From: Ramlibacter terrae
Lineage (GTDB): Bacteria > Pseudomonadota > Gammaproteobacteria > Burkholderiales > Burkholderiaceae_C
Reading direction: 5' to 3'
DNA: 64,000 nucleotides
NCBI GenBank assembly: GCA_013127575.1
Contig: CP053418.1
Location: 3,162,001 to 3,226,000, forward strand
Shown here: piece after piece, positions 1 through 12,515 of the stretch
Position numbering within the stretch: the first letter of the stretch is position 1
Layout of the letters: each line of letters starts with the position of its first letter
Notes under the pieces: generated by a model
The model's input: only the letters and a program-made list of their open reading frames with translations
Told to the model about the DNA's origin: nothing
The model's database searches: none
Translations under genes and position numbers: made by a program

Positions 1-1802
1 TGTTCAGCATGCACTCGCTGGAAGCGACGATCACCTTGGGCCCCTTGGCCTTGGTGGTCAGCGCTTCGCGCAGCGTGTCGCGCATCTGCTCCAGGCTGTA
101 GGTGTTGCTGACGGTGCGCACCCAGTCGACGCCGACGCCGCGCACAGCCTTCTCGATCGGGTGGTTGGTGGCGCGGATCGGGTTGGCCGCCTTCGACGAC
201 AGCAGGTCCTGCCCGCCGGTGGCCGCCGAATAGCCGTTGTCGATCACCACCAGCACGTTGTCGGTCTGGTTGAACACGGCGTTGCCGACGCCGCTGGTCA
301 GGCCGTTGTGCCAGAAACCGCCGTCGCCCATGATGGACAGCGTGCGCTTGCCGGTCTCGGTGGTGTTCAGCGCCGCCGCGCCGGCCCAGCCCGAGCCGTA
401 GCCCATCGTGGTGGCGCCGATGTTGAAAGGCGGCAGGATCGAGAACAGGTGGCAGCCGATGTCGCAGCTGACGTGGTGCGGGCCCAGCTCGCGTTCGATC
501 AGCTTGATCGCGGTGAAGATGGGCCGCTCGGGGCAACCGGTGCAGAACGACGGCGGGCGGCCATGCACTGGCTGGCCGCGTCACGGATGGCGATGGCGTT
601 CGGGTTGCCTTCCAGCAGCGCGGGCGCAGGCGCGGGACGCGCGGCGGCGGGCAGCTCGCGTCCCTCCAGCCACTGCGGCGCGTAGCGGCGGATGAAGCCG
701 GCGACGCCCTTGAGCACGACGCCACCGGTGTACTCGCCCGCCATCGGCAGGAAGTCCTTGCCGTGGACCCCGGTCTGCACGTCGGCCTTGCGCAGGATGG
801 CGTGCACCGCCTGCTCGATGAAGTCGGGCTGGCCCTCTTCCACCAGCAGGATGCCGCGCTTGCCGGCGCAAAAGCGCGTGAACTCCGCATCGACCAGCGG
901 GTAGGTGACGTTCAGCACGTACAGCGGGACGCGCGAGTTGCCGAAGGCGTCCGCCAGCCCGAGCAGTTCGAGCGCGCGCAGCACGCCGTTGTACATGCCG
1001 CCCTGCAGCACGATGCCGAAATCCTGCGCACCTTCGGCGAAGAACTCGTTGAGCCCGCGCTCTGGATGAAGCGCACGGCCGCCGGCCAGCGTTGCGCGAT
1101 CTTCTCCTGCTCGTGCAGGTAGGTCGAAGGCGGCAGCGCGATGCGTTCGGTGTCGCGGCGCGGCTGCTCGATCGCATCCTTCAAGGTGAATTCGGCGCGC
1201 TTGTTGGCCTTGGCGGTGAAGCTGCCGTGCACGTGGCATGCGCGGATGCGCAGCTCCAGCATCACCGGCGTGCGGCTCGCTTCCGACAGCTCGAAGGCCT
1301 GCTCCACCGCCGCGACGATGCTGGGCAGGTTGGGCCGCGGGTCCAGCAGCCACACCTGCGACTTCATCGCGAAGGCGTGCGAACGCTCCTGCATGATGCT
1401 GGAGCCCTCACCGTAGTCCTCGCCGACGATCAGCAGCGCGCCGCCGGTGACGCCGCCCGACGCCAGGTTGGCGAGCGCATCCGAGGCGACGTTGGTGCCG
1501 ACGGTCGACTTGAAGGTGACCGCGCCGCGCAACGGATAGTTGACCGAGGCCGCGAGCGTTGCCGTGGCGGTCGCTTCCGAGGCGCTGTGCTCGAAGCGGA
1601 CGCCCAGCTCCTTGAGGATGTCGTTGGCGTCCGCCAGCACGTCCATCAGGTGCGAGATCGGCGCGCCACGGTAGCCGGCGACGTACGAGACGCCCGACTG
1701 CAGCAGCGCTTTGGTCACCGCGAGGATGCCCTCGCCGTGGAACTGTTCGCCCTCACCCAGGCGCAGCTTGGTGACTTCGGCGGCAAAGGAACGTTCGGCC
1801 AT
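1..1802 (-). CDS. iorA: Indolepyruvate ferredoxin oxidoreductase, TPP-binding subunit (partial)
   Basis: Thiamine-diphosphate 2-oxoacid oxidoreductase of the indolepyruvate type, which oxidatively decarboxylates arylpyruvates formed from aromatic amino acids and passes electrons to ferredoxin. From the Met at 1802 the N-terminal half shows a pyruvate-oxidoreductase fold (YRGAPISHLMDVL, then SASEATATATLAASVNYP). Further on come a cysteine pair in CTGCPERP near 535 and the TPP/Mg-binding stretch GDGGFWHNGLTSGVGN near 300-350. Two frame breaks, near 1062 and 570, both sit where a CCAGG would restore the frame. The gene continues beyond the left edge, so a fused gamma subunit cannot be judged. 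It is divergent from the LysR gene at 1895, a likely local regulator. Family assignment is firm; substrate is by family only. Confidence 0.85.
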
Positions 1803-1894
1803 GGCGGCGCCAATCTACGCAAGCCGCGGGCATTTGGCGAATGGATTGTGTGGATGGCCTACATTCACGGCATCCATGATCCGGGACAACCCTG

Positions 1895-2826
1895 ATGAAC
1901 TTCCGGCAACTCGATCTCAACCTGCTGCGGGTCCTCGCCGCCATCCACCGCACCGGCTCGGTGACCGCCGCCGCCAAGACCTTGTCGCTCTCGCAATCGG
2001 CCACCAGCAACGCGCTGGCGCGGCTGCGGCGCTTCTTCGGCGACGACCTGTTCGTGCGGTCGCCGGCGGGGCTGCAGCGCACCCGGCTGTGCGAGCAGGT
2101 GGCGCCCGGCGTGCTGGCGCAGCTGCGTTCGCTGGAGGCGCTGGTCACCGGGCTTGACGACTTCGACCCGTTGCGCAGCGACACCACGTGGCGGCTGTCG
2201 CTGTCCGACTGGGCGAGATGCTGTTCCTGCCCGGGCTCGCAGCGGCGCTGCGCGAGCAGGCGCCGCTCACGCGGATTTCCAACATCTCGGTGGCCGCCGC
2301 GGACGTGGCGACGGCGCTGGAGACGCGCGAGATCGACTGCGCCATCGGCATCCTGCAGCCGCGCCACCGCGGCGTGCAGGCCGAGCTGCTGTTCCGGGAA
2401 CCGTACGTGGCGATCTCCGCCGCCGGCTGGCGGCCTGCAAACGGCCGCGCCGGCGCCTCACTGACGCGCGCGCAGCTCGCCACGGCGTCGCTGGTGCTGG
2501 CCTCTCCCACGGCCACCTTCCACAGCAGCGTCGAGCAGATGCTGGTCGGCATGAAGCTGGCCGACCGCATCATGCTGCGCGGCCGCCACTTCGGCGCCCT
2601 GCCCGACGTGGTGACCAGCACCGACCTGGTGGCCATCGTGCCGTCGATGTATGCGGCCGCACTGGCGCAGCGCGACGTCCGCGTCTGGAAGCTGCCGGAC
2701 GCGCCGCTCTACGACGTGCGGCTGGTCTGGCACGCGAGCACGGCGCGCGACCCGGCGCAGCAGTGGCTGCGGGCGCTGCTGCACCGGCTGTTCCGTCGGC
2801 CGGTCAGTCGAGGAGTTGGTGTTTGA
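1895..2826 (+). CDS. LysR-family transcriptional regulator
   Basis: DNA-binding regulator. It opens MNFRQLDLNLLRVLAAIHRT, followed by the LysR winged helix (AAAKTLSLSQSATSNALARL, residues about 20-40) and FVRSPAGLQRT, the usual end of the helix-turn-helix region. The effector-binding half resumes after one frame break near 2211: GACTGGGCGAG lacks one G compared with the expected SDWGEMLFLP. It is transcribed away from iorA with 92 bp between the starts, the standard arrangement for a LysR regulator and its target. Its 3' end overlaps the oppositely oriented response-regulator gene by 23 bp. The effector is unknown. Confidence 0.88.
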
Positions 2827-3526
2827 GCGCGTAGTAGGTCAAGTCGCTGTTGCTGCGCGCCTGCAGCTTCGCCATCAACCGCGCGCGGTAGGTGCTGACG
2901 GTCTTGGCACTCAGCGACAGGTCGCTCGCGACCTCGGCCGCGCTCTTGCCCTGCGCCAGCTTGAGGAACACCTGCAGTTCGCGCGGCGAAGCTGTTCGTG
3001 CAGGCCGCGCGTCGGCGGCGTGATCACTGGGTGGCCAGCAGTTCGGCGACCGCCGGCGTGATGTACCGGCTGCCCTGCGCCACGCGGCGGATGGCGAGCA
3101 CGATCTCGCCGGGGTCGCAGGCCTTGTTGAGGTAGCCGCTGGCGCCGTTGCGGATCAGCGGCACGGCGTACTGCTGCTCCGGGTAGCCCGACAGGATCAG
3201 CACGCCCACGTGCGGCGCCTTGGCCTTGATCATCGTCAGCGCATCGATCCCGCTCTGGCCGGGCATGTCGAGGTCGAGCAGCAGGATGTCGAGGGCTTGC
3301 GTGCGCACCAGGTCGATGGCGTCGCGCCCGCATGCGGCCTCCGCCACCACCTGCATGCCGTCCTGCTCGTCGAGCCAGGCCCTCAGCGCGGTGCGCGTGA
3401 TCGGGTGGTCGTCGGCGATGCCGATGCGGATCGCGCGCAAGCGCAGCTGCTCCCTGGACGCGTCTTGCTCCAGCTCGGTGGCAGGACTGGTACGAGTTGC
3501 ACGGCGTACTCTTGCTTGCGGGCCAT
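2804..3526 (-). CDS. NarL/FixJ-type two-component response regulator
   Basis: Receiver plus LuxR-type DNA-binding domain. The receiver shows the acidic pair in IGIADDHPITRTAL, the phospho-acceptor Asp in DILLLDLDMPG and the conserved Lys in ASGYLNKACD. The C-terminal helix-turn-helix follows as SPRELQVFLKLAQGKS, then AKTVSTYRARLMAKL, ending KHQLLD. Two frame breaks, near 3491 and 3025, are each explained by a lost G in a CCAGG. Repair of the first makes the ATG at 3526 (MARKQEYAV) the start rather than the ATG at 3542. No histidine kinase lies next to it, so it is an orphan regulator here. The tail overlaps the 3' end of the LysR gene on the opposite strand. Confidence 0.85.
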
Positions 3527-3639
3527 GACGGCCCGTTGACAAAGTAAGCCGCTGCAGAGTCTGGCGTTGTAGTTGCGCTCCTACGCGGCCGTAGGAAGTC
3601 GCTTTAACACTTTGCCCTCCAATCGGCCGGGCCCGACCG

Positions 3640-4925
3640 TCACTCCGCGCCGAACAGCAAATCGGGCAGGAACATGACCACCTCGGGCACGAAGATCAGG
3701 AGCAGCGTGACGGCCGACACGGCGATCAGGAACGGCAGCGATTCGCGCGTGTACTCGCCGATCGGGCACTTGAGGATCTGGCACACCACGAACATGGCCC
3801 CGCCCACCGGCGGCGTGAAGTTGCCGATGGTCGCGGCGATGATGAACACGAGGCCGAAGTGCACCGGGTCGACGCCGACCTTCGTGACCAGCGGCAGGAA
3901 GATCGGCGTGAGCATGATGATCAGCACCGCGCCGTCCATGAAGGTGCCGGCCGCGAGGATCATCAGCACGATCAGCACCAGGATCAGGTCGGGGTCTTCC
4001 GTGATGCCCAGCACGCCGGCAGAGATCACTTCGGGAATGCGCTCGAACACGACGCCGTAGCCGAAGATGGCGGACAGGGCGAGCAGGAACATGACGGCGC
4101 CGATGTCCACCAGGCTGCCCTCGAGCGCCTCGCGGATCCCGCGCAGCTTGAGCTGGCGGTACACGAAGACCCCGATCGCAGCCGCATAGACGACGGCGAA
4201 GGCGCCGATCTCGGACGGCGTGAACACGCCCATGCGCAAGCCGAACAGGAGGATGACCGGGAAGAGGATCGCCCAGATCGCCGCCCGCGAGATGGAGCCG
4301 AGCTCGCGCAGGCTGGGACGCTGCTGCCTTTCCGGCCGGTAGCCGCGCTTGCGGGCGGTGACCGAAATGGTCACCGCGAGCGCCGCCCACAGCAGGAGGC
4401 CCGGGATCACGCCGGCGGCGAACAGGCGCCCGATGGACACCGGCCCACGGTGCCGTACAAGATGAAGCCGATGCCCGGCGGGATGATCGGCGCCATCAGC
4501 GAGCCGAAGGACATCACGCCCGCCGCGTAGCCGCGCGAGAAGCCCCGCTTGAGCATCTCGGCGCCGAGCAGCCGCGAGTTCATGGCGGCGTCGGCGATGC
4601 AGGAGCCGGTGACGCCACTCATCATCGTGGACAGCGCGATCGACACCTGCGCCAGGCCGCCCCACATGCGGCCGGTCAGCGCCGACGCGAGCTTCAGCAG
4701 GTGCGTGGTGATGCCCGAGCTGTTCATCACGTTGCCGGCCGGGATGAACAGCGGCACCGCGAGCAACGCGAAGTTCTGCGTGCCCGTCACGGTGAGCTGC
4801 ACCGGGATGGTCGCCGGCAGTTCGGGATGCTGCAGGAAGAACAGGCAGCCGGAGATGCCGACGGCGAAGGCGATCGGCATGCCGGCCAGCAGCAGCACCG
4901 CGAAGGCGATCAGGACGATCAGCAT
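3640..4925 (-). CDS. dctM: TRAP transporter large membrane subunit (DctM type)
   Basis: Large permease of a tripartite ATP-independent periplasmic transporter, which imports organic acids using a sodium or proton gradient. About 428 residues, almost wholly hydrophobic, with family stretches ALLAVPLFIPAGNVMNSSG, AAMNSRLLGAEMLKRG, MAPIIPPGIGFILYG and NFTPPVGGAMFVVCQ. One frame break near 4440, where CCGG replaces an expected CCAGG (TVGQVSIG). The start ATG overlaps the TGA of the upstream small subunit (ATGA), so the two are translationally coupled. Length matches the family. The substrate cannot be read from sequence. Confidence 0.9.
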
Positions 4926-5418
4926 CAGAGCACGTCCGTGGCCACGTTGACCGCGGCCTTGCCATGCAGCTCGTCGCGCACCTTCAGGAAGGTCGTGACG
5001 AGGAGCATCGCGGCGCCCACCGGGAAGCTCATGGTGACCCACGAGTAGCTCACCTCGGGAATGCCCGGAAGCTGCGCGCCCGGCTGATCCGGGAGAGCCG
5101 GGTGCCCCACCCCGCCACGTAGAGCAGGAACACGGTGATCAGCCCGTAGTTGGCCAGCCGCAGCACCTTCCGCGCGAGCGCCGGCAGGCGGCTGGTGACC
5201 AGTTCGATGGCCATGAGGCTGTTGCGCCGCCACGCGATGTCGGCGCACAGGAAGCAGGCCCGGGCGAACAGCGCGGTGGCGGCGTCGCCGGTCCAGTTGA
5301 GGGGGTAGCCGGCCATCCGCGCTACGCCGCCCACGAAGATCAGGGCCACCATAGCGACCGGGAAGGCCGCTGCCCAAACCGCCTGGACGGCGCAGAAGCG
5401 GCGGTACAACGCTGCCAT
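4925..5418 (-). CDS. dctQ: TRAP transporter small membrane subunit (DctQ type)
   Basis: Small permease subunit that pairs with DctM. About 164 residues with four hydrophobic segments: AVQAVWAAAFPVAMVALIFV near residues 9-28, a second around the RNSLMAIELVTSR loop typical of DctQ, then LITVFLLYVAGWG, and a last one in MSFPVGAAMLLVTTFL. One frame break near 5085. It lies 7 bases downstream of dctP and overlaps dctM by ATGA, so dctP-dctQ-dctM form one leftward operon. Confidence 0.85.
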
Positions 5419-5425
5419 AGGCCGC

Positions 5426-6426
5426 CTACTTCTTGCCGATTTCCCTGTGGACGGCGTTCTTCGCGTCCACCAGCTTCAGCTGCTCGTAGGCCTTTTCGCC
5501 GGCCCGGCGGAACGGCGCCAGTCGATGTTGTCGGCCACCGTCATGCCGCGCGCCTTGAGCTGCTGCTTGACCTCGGCTTCGGACTTCAGGATCTCGCGGC
5601 TGGTTTCCTCGCCGGCCTTGTCGCACTCCTCGACGAGCGCGGCCTGGTAGTCCTTGGGCAGCGTGTCGAACCACTTGCTGCCGACCGCACGGAAGTTGAT
5701 CAGCATGATGTGCCTCGTCTCGGTCGCGTGCTTCAGCACCTCGTAGAAGCGCCCGCCGGGGATGTTGTTGTAGACCAGCTCGACGCCGTCGATGGCCTTC
5801 TGCTGCAGCGCCGGGTACATCTCGCCGAAGGCCATGGCCACCGGCGACGCGCCGAGCGCGCGCACCGACTCCTGCCAGATCGGCGCGGGCGGCGTGCGCA
5901 CCCGCAGGCCCTTGAGGTCTTCGGGCTTGGCGACCGGCTTGTTGGTGAAGAAGTGGCGGTAGCCCTGCACCCAGTTGAAGCACACCACCTTGAGGCCGTG
6001 CTTGCTGGCGAGTTCTTCCTGCCACTTGACGATGCTGGGCGCGCGGCGCAGCTTGGCGACCTCTTCGAGCGTCTCGACGAAGTAGGGACCATTCATCACG
6101 GCGAGCTGCGGCACGTAGTTGCCCAGGCGCGCGGAGTCGGTGTTCTGCCCCGGGTTCGCGCCCTGGCGCATCTGCTCGATGATGTCCTCCTCCTTGCCCA
6201 GCTGCGCGCTGTGGAAGACCTCCATCTTCAGGCCGCCCTTGGTGCGCTCCTCGACGCGCTTGGCCCACTTCTGGAAGCCCTCGTGGTACGGCTCCTTGGG
6301 CCCGAGCACGTGGTTGAACTTGAGCGAATAGGTCTTGGCCGCCTGCGCCTGCGCCGCGGGGTGCGCGACCGCCATGAGCAAGCCCGCGAAGGCCAGCGCG
6401 CCGCGCGTGATCGGAATCCCTCTCAT
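5426..6426 (-). CDS. dctP: TRAP transporter periplasmic binding protein (DctP type)
   Basis: Periplasmic solute-binding protein of the TRAP system. A Sec signal peptide (LAFAGLLMAVAHPAAQAQA, residues about 9-28) precedes the DctP fold: KFNHVLGPKEPYHEGFQKWA, the conserved carboxylate-binding Arg region GLRVRTPPAPIWQESVRALG, and GVELVYNNIPGGRFYE. About 333 residues, normal for the family. One frame break near 5518, where GACTGGCGCC lacks a G (DWAPFRRAG). First gene of dctPQM and divergent from the IclR gene at 6514, which probably controls it. Substrate unknown; carboxylates are usual for the family. Confidence 0.88.
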
Positions 6427-6513
6427 GTCGTCTCCTTGTGCGGGCCTTGCTGGAATGCGGCCGCTGCTGCTAATCTAGCAAATGAAACGCAGAGCGGAGC
6501 AGTGTTGCAGACC

Positions 6514-7290
6514 ATGAAACAAGAGGCCACCGGCAGCGCGACGCACCGTTCGCTGGAACGCGGGCTGTCGATGATCGAACTGCTCGCAACGGCAGGTGCG
6601 CCCATGCCGGCGGCGGAGGTCGCGCGCCGCCTCGGGCTGCACCGCAGCACCGCGCACCACCTGCTGCAGACGCTCGTCTCGCTCGGATGGCTGCACCGGG
6701 AGGAAGAGGCGCGCTGCTATACGCTTTCGCACAAGCCGCACCAGCTCACTGGGCGCAAGTGGAGCGTGGCGCAGCTCGGCGACATGGCGCAGCCGCTGCT
6801 GGAACGCCTGTCGCGCGAGACGGGCGAAGGCAGCAGCCTGGCGGCGTGGGTCGACGGCATCGTGACGATCGCGGCCAAGCGCGAAAGCGACGGGCCGGTG
6901 CGCGTGGTGCAGGATGTAGGCGGGCAGCGGCCGATGTACTGCACGGCAGTGGGCAAGGCCATCGGCGGCTGGCTGTCCCCCGTCGAAGTGCGGGCGGCGC
7001 TGGCGCGCGAGCCGATGCTGCCCCTGACGCCCAAGACCATCACCACCGTGAAGGCCTTCGAGGCGGAGATGCGCCGCATCCGCAACGCCGGCTACGCGAT
7101 CGACGACGAGGAACAGTTCGAAGGCCTGCGCTGCGTGGCGATGCCTGTCTTCTGCCACACCGGCGAAGTCATCGGCTCGATGTGCGTCGTGGGGCCGAAG
7201 CAGCGCATGACGCACCAGAAGCTCGCGGCCGTGCGGGCGCCGCTGGCCGCGCTGGCGCGCGAGATGTCGGCACGGCTCGGACACACCTAG
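6514..7290 (+). CDS. IclR-family transcriptional regulator
   Basis: 258-residue regulator with an N-terminal winged helix (SLERGLSMIELLATAG, then AAEVARRLGLHRSTAHHLLQ, residues about 12-50) and a C-terminal effector domain (MYCTAVGKAIGGWLSP; GYAIDDEEQFEGLRCVAMPV; IGSMCVVGP). The reading frame is intact. The ATG at 6514 is chosen because the helix begins soon after it and the family rarely has a longer leader. Divergent from dctPQM across 87 bp and followed 14 bp later by an SDR gene. The likely role is substrate-responsive control of both units (inference). Confidence 0.9.
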   Translation: MKQEATGSATHRSLERGLSMIELLATAGAPMPAAEVARRLGLHRSTAHHLLQTLVSLGWLHREEEARCYTLSHKPHQLTGRKWSVAQLGDMAQPLLERLSRETGEGSSLAAWVDGIVTIAAKRESDGPVRVVQDVGGQRPMYCTAVGKAIGGWLSPVEVRAALAREPMLPLTPKTITTVKAFEAEMRRIRNAGYAIDDEEQFEGLRCVAMPVFCHTGEVIGSMCVVGPKQRMTHQKLAAVRAPLAALAREMSARLGHT

Positions 7291-7304
7291 ATCAGGAGGA
7301 GACC

Positions 7305-8072
7305 ATGAAACTGGAAAGCAGATTCGGCCTGCGTGGCAAGCAGGCGCTCGTCATCGGCGGCGGCACCGGCATTGGCCGCGCCATCGCGGTGGGCCTCGCG
7401 GAAGCGGGCGCCGACGTGCACTGGCGGGGCGCCGCGCCGACGTGCTGGAAGGCGCCTGCGGGCAGCTGCGGGCCCTCGGCGCCGCGTCGCGCGCCTTTCC
7501 GGTCGACGCCACCGACATGGACGCGCTGCAGGAGTTCGTGGGCAACGTGACCATGTCGGTGGGCGTGCCGGACATCTGGTCAACGCGCAGGGCGTGATGA
7601 GCCTCAAGCCCGCCGAAGACTACGAGCCGGAGGACTACGACCGGATCATGGCGACCAACACCAAGAGCGTGTGGTTCGCCAGCACCGGTTCGGGCGCGGG
7701 ATGCTGTCGCGCGGCAGCGGCTGCGTGATCAGCATCGCTTCGCTGGCGTCGTTCCGGGGCTTCGCGCGCAACGGCATCTACGCCATGAGCAAGCACAGCG
7801 TGGTCGCGATGACCGAAACGCTGGCGTCCGAATGGGGCGGCCGCGGCGTGCGCGTGAACGCGATCGCGCCGGGGTTCTTCATGACCGACCTGAACAAGGA
7901 CTCGATGAGCGACGAGCGCAAGCAGCGCGCGATCTCGCGCGTGCCGATGGGGCGCTTCGGCGACCTCGACGAGCTCGCGGGGGCGGCGATCTACCCTGGC
8001 GTCACCGGCGGCGAAGTACGTGACGGGAGAGACGATCCGGGTGGACGGGGGTTTCTGGCGGCGGGGATGTAG
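7305..8072 (+). CDS. Short-chain dehydrogenase/reductase
   Basis: NAD(P)-dependent oxidoreductase of the classical SDR type. It shows the cofactor motif GGGTGIGRAIAVGLAEAGAD at residues about 19-38, the catalytic region ISIASLASF followed by YAMSKHS (Tyr and Lys of YxxxK), and the C-terminal VRVNAIAPGFFMTDL and KYVTGETIRVDGGF. A strong ribosome-binding site (AGGAGG) lies 6 bp before the ATG. At least four frame breaks, near 7435, 7577, 7700 and 8010; the second and last restore as CCTGG. Probably co-transcribed with the IclR gene. Substrate unknown. Confidence 0.82.
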
Positions 8073-8095
8073 GAGGCGGGAGCGGGCACGGGAGC

Positions 8096-8239
8096 GGGAG
8101 CGGACTTCCGGAACGCAGAGGGCGCAAAGATTACGCAGAATTCGCAGAAGGAAACCGAAAACCTTTTGAAGTTTTCTCCTGACTTTTCTGCGTTTTCTGC
8201 GAATCCTCTGCGCCCTCTGCGTTCCGGAAGTCCGCTCCC
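8096..8239. repeat. 144-bp long inverted repeat, copy 1
   Basis: Imperfect palindrome filling the gap between the SDR gene and the convergent small membrane protein gene. The outer 31 bases of the two arms match perfectly: the left arm starts GGGAGCGGACTTCCGGAACG at 8096 and the right arm ends at 8239. The inner arms diverge but keep alternating CGCAGA/TCTGCG blocks around an AT-rich loop near 8160-8180. A related copy lies at 24931-25042. The transcript could fold into a long hairpin and end transcription from either side. Confidence 0.85.
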
Positions 8240-8244
8240 GATTT

Positions 8245-8550
8245 CTACTTCGGCTCCACGTCCGTCACATCCCCAATAGCCCTGCGCACGCCCGCCGCCT
8301 CGTCGGCGCGCGGCGTGCGGCTGGCGGGCTGCTGCTGCGACTGCGCGCGCCGCATCATCTCTTCGAAGGCGCCGCGCGGCCCCATGCGCACCACGAAGGG
8401 CGTCACGGGCTTGCCGGTGACCGTGTTCCGTGCGGCGCCGAGCAGCCAGATGCACAGCATCAGCACGAAGAAGCAAGCCACGATGCCCGCGAACACGAGG
8501 CCCACGCACACCAGCAGCACGCGGACGAGGAAGGTCAGGAGGGGAGCCAT
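8245..8550 (-). CDS. Small membrane protein of unknown function
   Basis: About 101 residues. One strong hydrophobic stretch (residues about 3-35: FLVRVLLVCVGLVFAGIVAC, then FFVLMLCIWLLG) reads as one or two membrane helices. A hydrophilic tail follows with TPFVVRMGPRGAFEEMMRRA and a Gln/Pro-rich end. Two in-frame Met codons at 8559 and 8550 are possible starts. It lies 8 bases after the ATG-side end of nothing else and ends 24 bases upstream of the clpB stop codon side, on the same strand as clpB. I do not recognise a named family. Confidence 0.6.
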   Translation of the reverse strand: MAPLLTFLVRVLLVCVGLVFAGIVACFFVLMLCIWLLGAARNTVTGKPVTPFVVRMGPRGAFEEMMRRAQSQQQPASRTPRADEAAGVRRAIGDVTDVEPK

Positions 8551-8573
8551 GGCTCCCATTGTGCCGCCCTGCG

Positions 8574-11196
<2,623 letters not shown>

Positions 11197-11239
11197 GGGA
11201 AATACCTCGTTACAGCCCAGATAAGCGTGGTGCCGTGGT

Positions 11240-11246
11240 TTTCAAG
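11240..11246 (-). promoter_or_regulatory. Putative sigma-32 -35 element of clpB
   Basis: Read toward clpB the bases are CTTGAAA within GGCCTTGAAAACC, matching the heat-shock -35 consensus, 44 bases before the clpB start. A convincing CCCCATNT -10 is not visible; CCACGCTTAT follows after 9 bases. The call rests on the -35 match and on clpB being a heat-shock gene. Confidence 0.4.
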
Positions 11247-11294
11247 GCCAGTGTGCGGACCCCCGGCGACGGTGCATGACTAGAATCAACCGCC

Positions 11295-11870
11295 ATGCAG
11301 ATTCACCAGATGTCGGTCACCTACCTGCCCGAGCAGGACCGCATCCTGATGCGCATCAACACCACCGACGGCGAGGAGATGCGCATGTGGCTCACGCGCC
11401 GGCTGATGGTGGGCCTGTGGCCGCTGCTGACCAAGTTGCTGACCGAGCACCTGCTCAAGCTCGAGTCCGCCGGTGCCTCACTTGCGGGCGCGAACCCGGA
11501 ACTCAAGAAGATGCTGGCCGACTTCCGGAAAGAAGAGTTCCTGCAGCACGCCGACTTCGACACGCCCTACAAGGAAGGCCAGGCCGCCCTGCCGCTGGGC
11601 GAAGAGCCGCTGCTGGTGACCGACGTCGACGCCACGCCCCCGGCCAACGGGCCGCTCAAGCTGAACTTCAACGAGCGACCGCCCGCCAACGGCGACGCCA
11701 AGCCGCGCAGCTTCCAGATGGAGATGCAGCCCAAGCTGATGCAGGGCCTGATGCACCTGCTGGACCGGGCCATGCTGCAGTCGCAGTGGCGCGAGCCCTT
11801 CGTGCAGCCCGCGCCCGGCGAGCAGGGCGCGCTCGAGGGCGACGACGGCCGCCCGAAGTACCTGAACTAG
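11295..11870 (+). CDS. Conserved hypothetical protein
   Basis: 191 residues, intact frame, divergent from clpB. The N-terminal part is mixed strand and helix (MSVTYLPEQDRILMRINTTD, EEMRMWLTRRLMVGLWPLL), the middle is acidic and low-complexity (PLGEEPLLVTDVDATPPANG), and the C-terminal part is helical (MQPKLMQGLMHLLDRAMLQ). No signal peptide or membrane segment. A TAGAAT hexamer at 11281-11286 sits 8 bases before the ATG, so the message may have almost no leader. It resembles small proteins seen in other Burkholderiales, but I cannot name a function. Confidence 0.7.
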   Translation: MQIHQMSVTYLPEQDRILMRINTTDGEEMRMWLTRRLMVGLWPLLTKLLTEHLLKLESAGASLAGANPELKKMLADFRKEEFLQHADFDTPYKEGQAALPLGEEPLLVTDVDATPPANGPLKLNFNERPPANGDAKPRSFQMEMQPKLMQGLMHLLDRAMLQSQWREPFVQPAPGEQGALEGDDGRPKYLN

Positions 11871-11976
11871 CGGGCCCCGGCCGCCGCGGGCATACGTCCG
11901 GGTAGGCATGCCAACATGCCGCGCAGGGGGTCGGCAGGGCACAATCGTCCCCAACCGCATCACCGGACCGTTCCAA

Positions 11977-12491
11977 GTGGCAGCACCATCGAAGTCACCC
12001 CCGAGCCTGGCGCGCCTGTACGCGCGGCCGGGGTTCCTGCTGCGCCGGGCCCACCAGATCTCCGCGGCGGTGTTCGAGGATGCCTGCCGCGACTGGGCCT
12101 GACGCCCGCGCAGTTCGGCGTGCTCACGGTGCTGCAGGCCCACCCCGGCCTCGGCCAGTCCAGCCTGGCGCGCGCGCTGGGGTTCGACAAGGTGACGGTG
12201 CTGCGGGTGCTGCGCGGGCTGGAGACGCGCGGGTTCGTCAGCCGTTGCCCGGCGCCGGACAACAAGCGCAACGTCTCGGTGGCGCTCACCCCGGCCGGCG
12301 CCGACCTGCTGCAGGAGGCGCAGAAGCCGGCCGAGCGCGCGTACAAGCGCCTGATGGCGCCGCTGGAGCGGGAGCAGCAGGAGCAGTTGCTCCAGTTGCT
12401 GCAGTTGCTCACCGGCGAGCTCGAGGACGAGGCGCGCGCCGCGTTCGTGCCGCCGGCCCGCGCCACGTCATCTCTGCGTCAGTCCGCCTGA
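11977..12491 (+). CDS. MarR-family transcriptional regulator
   Basis: Winged-helix regulator of about 171 residues. Helices LYARPGFLLRRAHQISAAVF and the DNA-binding part (LTPAQFGVLTVLQAHPG, QSSLARALGFDKVTVLRVLR) are followed by the wing SRCPAPDNKRNVSVALTPAG and C-terminal dimer helices. One frame break near 12097, where GACTGGGCC lacks a G. The GTG at 11977 is taken as start because homology-like sequence begins just after it. It precedes a TctC gene by 24 bp. The ligand is unknown. Confidence 0.8.
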
Positions 12492-12515
12492 GCGGGCTTT
12501 CGCTATGCTTTTGCC

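Noticed and set aside
3534-3549. GTTGACAAAG similar to the 16-base catabolic operator
   Set aside because: Only about 11 of 16 positions match; the AAACAA half is missing and no suitable promoter geometry is present.
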